Position numbers and translations under genes: made by a program. The notes beneath the pieces were generated by a model that worked only from the letters and a program-made list of their open reading frames with translations, did no database searches and was not told the DNA's origin. Shown here piece by piece: positions 62,608-64,000 of a DNA stretch of 64,000 bases; positions within the stretch are counted from its first letter, which is position 1; each line of letters starts with the position of its first letter. This DNA is from JAUWVG01 sp964633715 (GTDB lineage Bacteria > Acidobacteriota > Aminicenantia > Aminicenantales > Aminicenantaceae), in contig CAZWHQ010000011.1 of assembly GCA_964633715.1 (NCBI GenBank), forward strand, positions 1 through 64,000, written 5' to 3'.

Positions 62608-63851
62608 AGCGTACAATCGACAACCTGTCCCATCAGCGCAAGAAGAAAGAAGAAGAGTTCACAAGGAAGCTCAAGGCACTTAAAAAAAAATCTGAGGAAT
62701 TAAAAATACTTCAGGCCTCTTTTGATTCCCTGAATGTCTCCAGACAAATAGAAGAGCTGTCTGCACAACCAGGAAAAAATCGCAGCTTCCCCTTTCTTTT
62801 AAAATCCTCAAAAGAGGGAAAATCCAAAGACTATCAAGATAGGTCCATCAGCACACTCCTTTCAGGATTCCATCAGACTCTTGAACAAAATATGATACTC
62901 ACCTCTGATCTCGTAACGACTCTTGCCGAACTTATGGAAACAAATACAGCACTTATGGATGCTAAGGACAAAGAATGGGATGCTCTAGGCAGCAATCATG
63001 TGGGTCAGATTTTCAAGAGTATGGAATGGCGTGTAAACGATTTAGCCGGCACATATAAAGACGTGAACCTGCTCATGAAAAAGTTTCTTCTTCTTAAAGA
63101 AAAGCTCAATGAACTTCTTTCCACTCTGGAAAGCAATAAGATGCCTTCCCCCCGGCTCATCGAGGACATCCTGCTCCCACTCGAAGATTTGCAGTATGCC
63201 GGTTTTGAAAATAGGCATAGAGGGTCTAAAGATGAGATCAAGAAACAGTTGGAAAATTATATAGATTTTTTTAGGCAAGAAAAAAAAGTCTTGGATTTGG
63301 GCTGCGGCAGGGGAGAATTCCTTTTTCTTCTAAAGGAAAAAGGGATCCCAGCCGAAGGCATCGATTACAACGATTCGATGATCGACATCTGTAGAGAAGA
63401 AGGCTTAAACTGCTCAAAGGCCGATATATTGGATAAACTCACAGAATTTGATGATGGAAGTCTCGGAGGCATTTTCTCTTCACAGGTGATTGAACACATG
63501 CCTCCAGATTACCTAAAAAGAGTTATTGACCTTTCCTTCCATAAACTCGCTCCATCAACTTACATCGTGCTTGAGACTGTCAATCCCACTTCAGTTTTTG
63601 CTCTTGTTCAGATTTATTATCTGGATCTCTCTCACCAAAAACCAATCCATCCTCAAGCACTCAAGTTCCTTCTCGAAACGGCCGGATTCGACGACGTGGA
63701 GATCAAACTCTCCGCTGAACTTCAGCAGGAAAAACTCCAAGAACTGCCCTCTGCCAACGAAGGATCGACCATTTTGAATCGAAACGTCGATAAACTGAAC
63801 AAGCTACTCTATTCTGCCCCGAACTATGCCGCCATTGGGAAGAAAAAATAA
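62604..63851 (+). CDS. class I SAM-dependent methyltransferase with N-terminal coiled coil
   Basis: A 415-residue enzyme. Residues about 1-50 and 90-200 are helical with probable coiled coils; the methyltransferase domain begins about 228 with VLDLGCGRGEFL (motif I), followed by EGIDYNDSMIDICREEG and FSSQVIEHMPPDYL (motif for substrate-side acid). The sequence around VIEHMPPDYL and the HPQALKFLLETAGFDD segment matches methyltransferases of O-antigen or other glycan chain ends. It starts four bases inside tatA and is likely co-transcribed with it and with the ROK gene that follows after 18 bases. Confidence 0.82.
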   Translation: MKRTIDNLSHQRKKKEEEFTRKLKALKKKSEELKILQASFDSLNVSRQIEELSAQPGKNRSFPFLLKSSKEGKSKDYQDRSISTLLSGFHQTLEQNMILTSDLVTTLAELMETNTALMDAKDKEWDALGSNHVGQIFKSMEWRVNDLAGTYKDVNLLMKKFLLLKEKLNELLSTLESNKMPSPRLIEDILLPLEDLQYAGFENRHRGSKDEIKKQLENYIDFFRQEKKVLDLGCGRGEFLFLLKEKGIPAEGIDYNDSMIDICREEGLNCSKADILDKLTEFDDGSLGGIFSSQVIEHMPPDYLKRVIDLSFHKLAPSTYIVLETVNPTSVFALVQIYYLDLSHQKPIHPQALKFLLETAGFDDVEIKLSAELQQEKLQELPSANEGSTILNRNVDKLNKLLYSAPNYAAIGKKK

Positions 63852-63869
63852 AATAAAGGCGCCATTCAA

Positions 63870-64000
63870 ATGCCATTGTATGCCGGTTTTGACTTGGGTG
63901 GAACTCAACTCAAGTACGGCCTTATCGACGATAATGGCCACACCATCTTTCATAGCAAAAAAAAATCCCCTTTAAAAATTTTGGAACTGATCCAACTCGT
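63870..64000 (+). CDS. ROK-family sugar kinase, 5' part (cut by window edge)
   Basis: Only 43 codons are visible. The start MPLYAGFDLGGTQLKYGLID carries the phosphate-binding DLGGTxLKxGL motif of ROK-family glucokinases and repressors. No helix-turn-helix precedes it, so a kinase is more likely than a NagC/XylR repressor. The ATG at 63870 has AAAGG upstream (63855 region) and follows the methyltransferase stop by 18 bases. Confidence 0.75.
   Translation, partial: MPLYAGFDLGGTQLKYGLIDDNGHTIFHSKKKSPLKILELIQL

Overview
The window looks like a scaffolded draft assembly (one run of 100 N) of a Gram-negative-type, heterotrophic bacterium. The diderm signs are a TolC protein, outer-membrane beta-barrel candidates, several lipoproteins, LPS-type glycosyltransferases and Tat substrates. 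A VWFA-related protein of the kind typical of Acidobacteriota, several DUF4097-type proteins, a CBM9/DUF5916 barrel and an M28 peptidase point to Acidobacteriota or a close relative such as Candidatus Aminicenantes. This placement is inference from gene content; there is no rRNA in the window. I see no CRISPR array, prophage or recognised defence island. The only mobile element is a 1.1-kb transposase unit at 61.2-62.3 kb.

Layout. 0-6 kb: a divergent control region with paired palindromic operators, then a rightward set of genes: ExeA-like ATPase, hydantoinase-type amidohydrolase, group II PLP decarboxylase, Na+/alanine-type symporter, [assembly gap], hydantoin/Asp-Glu racemase. 6-12 kb: a lipoprotein hydrolase, then a cyclic-di-GMP set (diguanylate cyclase, HEAT-repeat protein, HD-GYP phosphodiesterase). 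12-17 kb: class III aminotransferase, DsrE-like secreted protein, Tat-exported aldo/keto reductase with Fe-S clusters, SPFH/NfeD pair. 17-22 kb: ECF sigma / anti-sigma / DUF4097 operon and a DUF5916 outer-membrane protein. 22-27 kb: a complete YbhGFSR-like ABC exporter. 27-31 kb: PiT phosphate transporter with its PhoU-like partner, a Mut7-C protein, a NicO-like metal transporter and tRNA-Ala(CGC). 31-40 kb: exported M28 peptidase, two tandem paralogous envelope proteins, a beta-propeller protein and an accessory SecA with a C-terminal membrane anchor.

40-48 kb: a MarR regulator divergent from a zinc-ribbon protein, with a palindrome inside the promoter; an APS reductase/threonine-synthase-like pair that could make cysteate; a VWFA-related protein; a flavin disulfide reductase; an exported lipoprotein form of glutamate racemase; and purM. 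48-51 kb: a second ECF sigma / anti-sigma / DUF4097 operon, closed by a strong bidirectional terminator. 51-58 kb: an N-acylamino-acid racemase/OSBS enolase, GT4 and GT2 glycosyltransferases, TolC and a large GT-C-type membrane protein. 58-64 kb: tsaD, mtnA, a wrecked lepA with three internal deletions lying against a RAYT-type transposase bounded by terminal inverted repeats, tatA, a glycan-type methyltransferase and the start of a ROK kinase.

The most notable items are the lepA remnant beside the transposon, the two ECF/DUF4097 modules with similar candidate promoters, the HEAT/HD-GYP pair sharing an N-terminal module, the membrane-anchored SecA, the lipoprotein MurI homologue, and the possible sulfite-to-cysteate operon.
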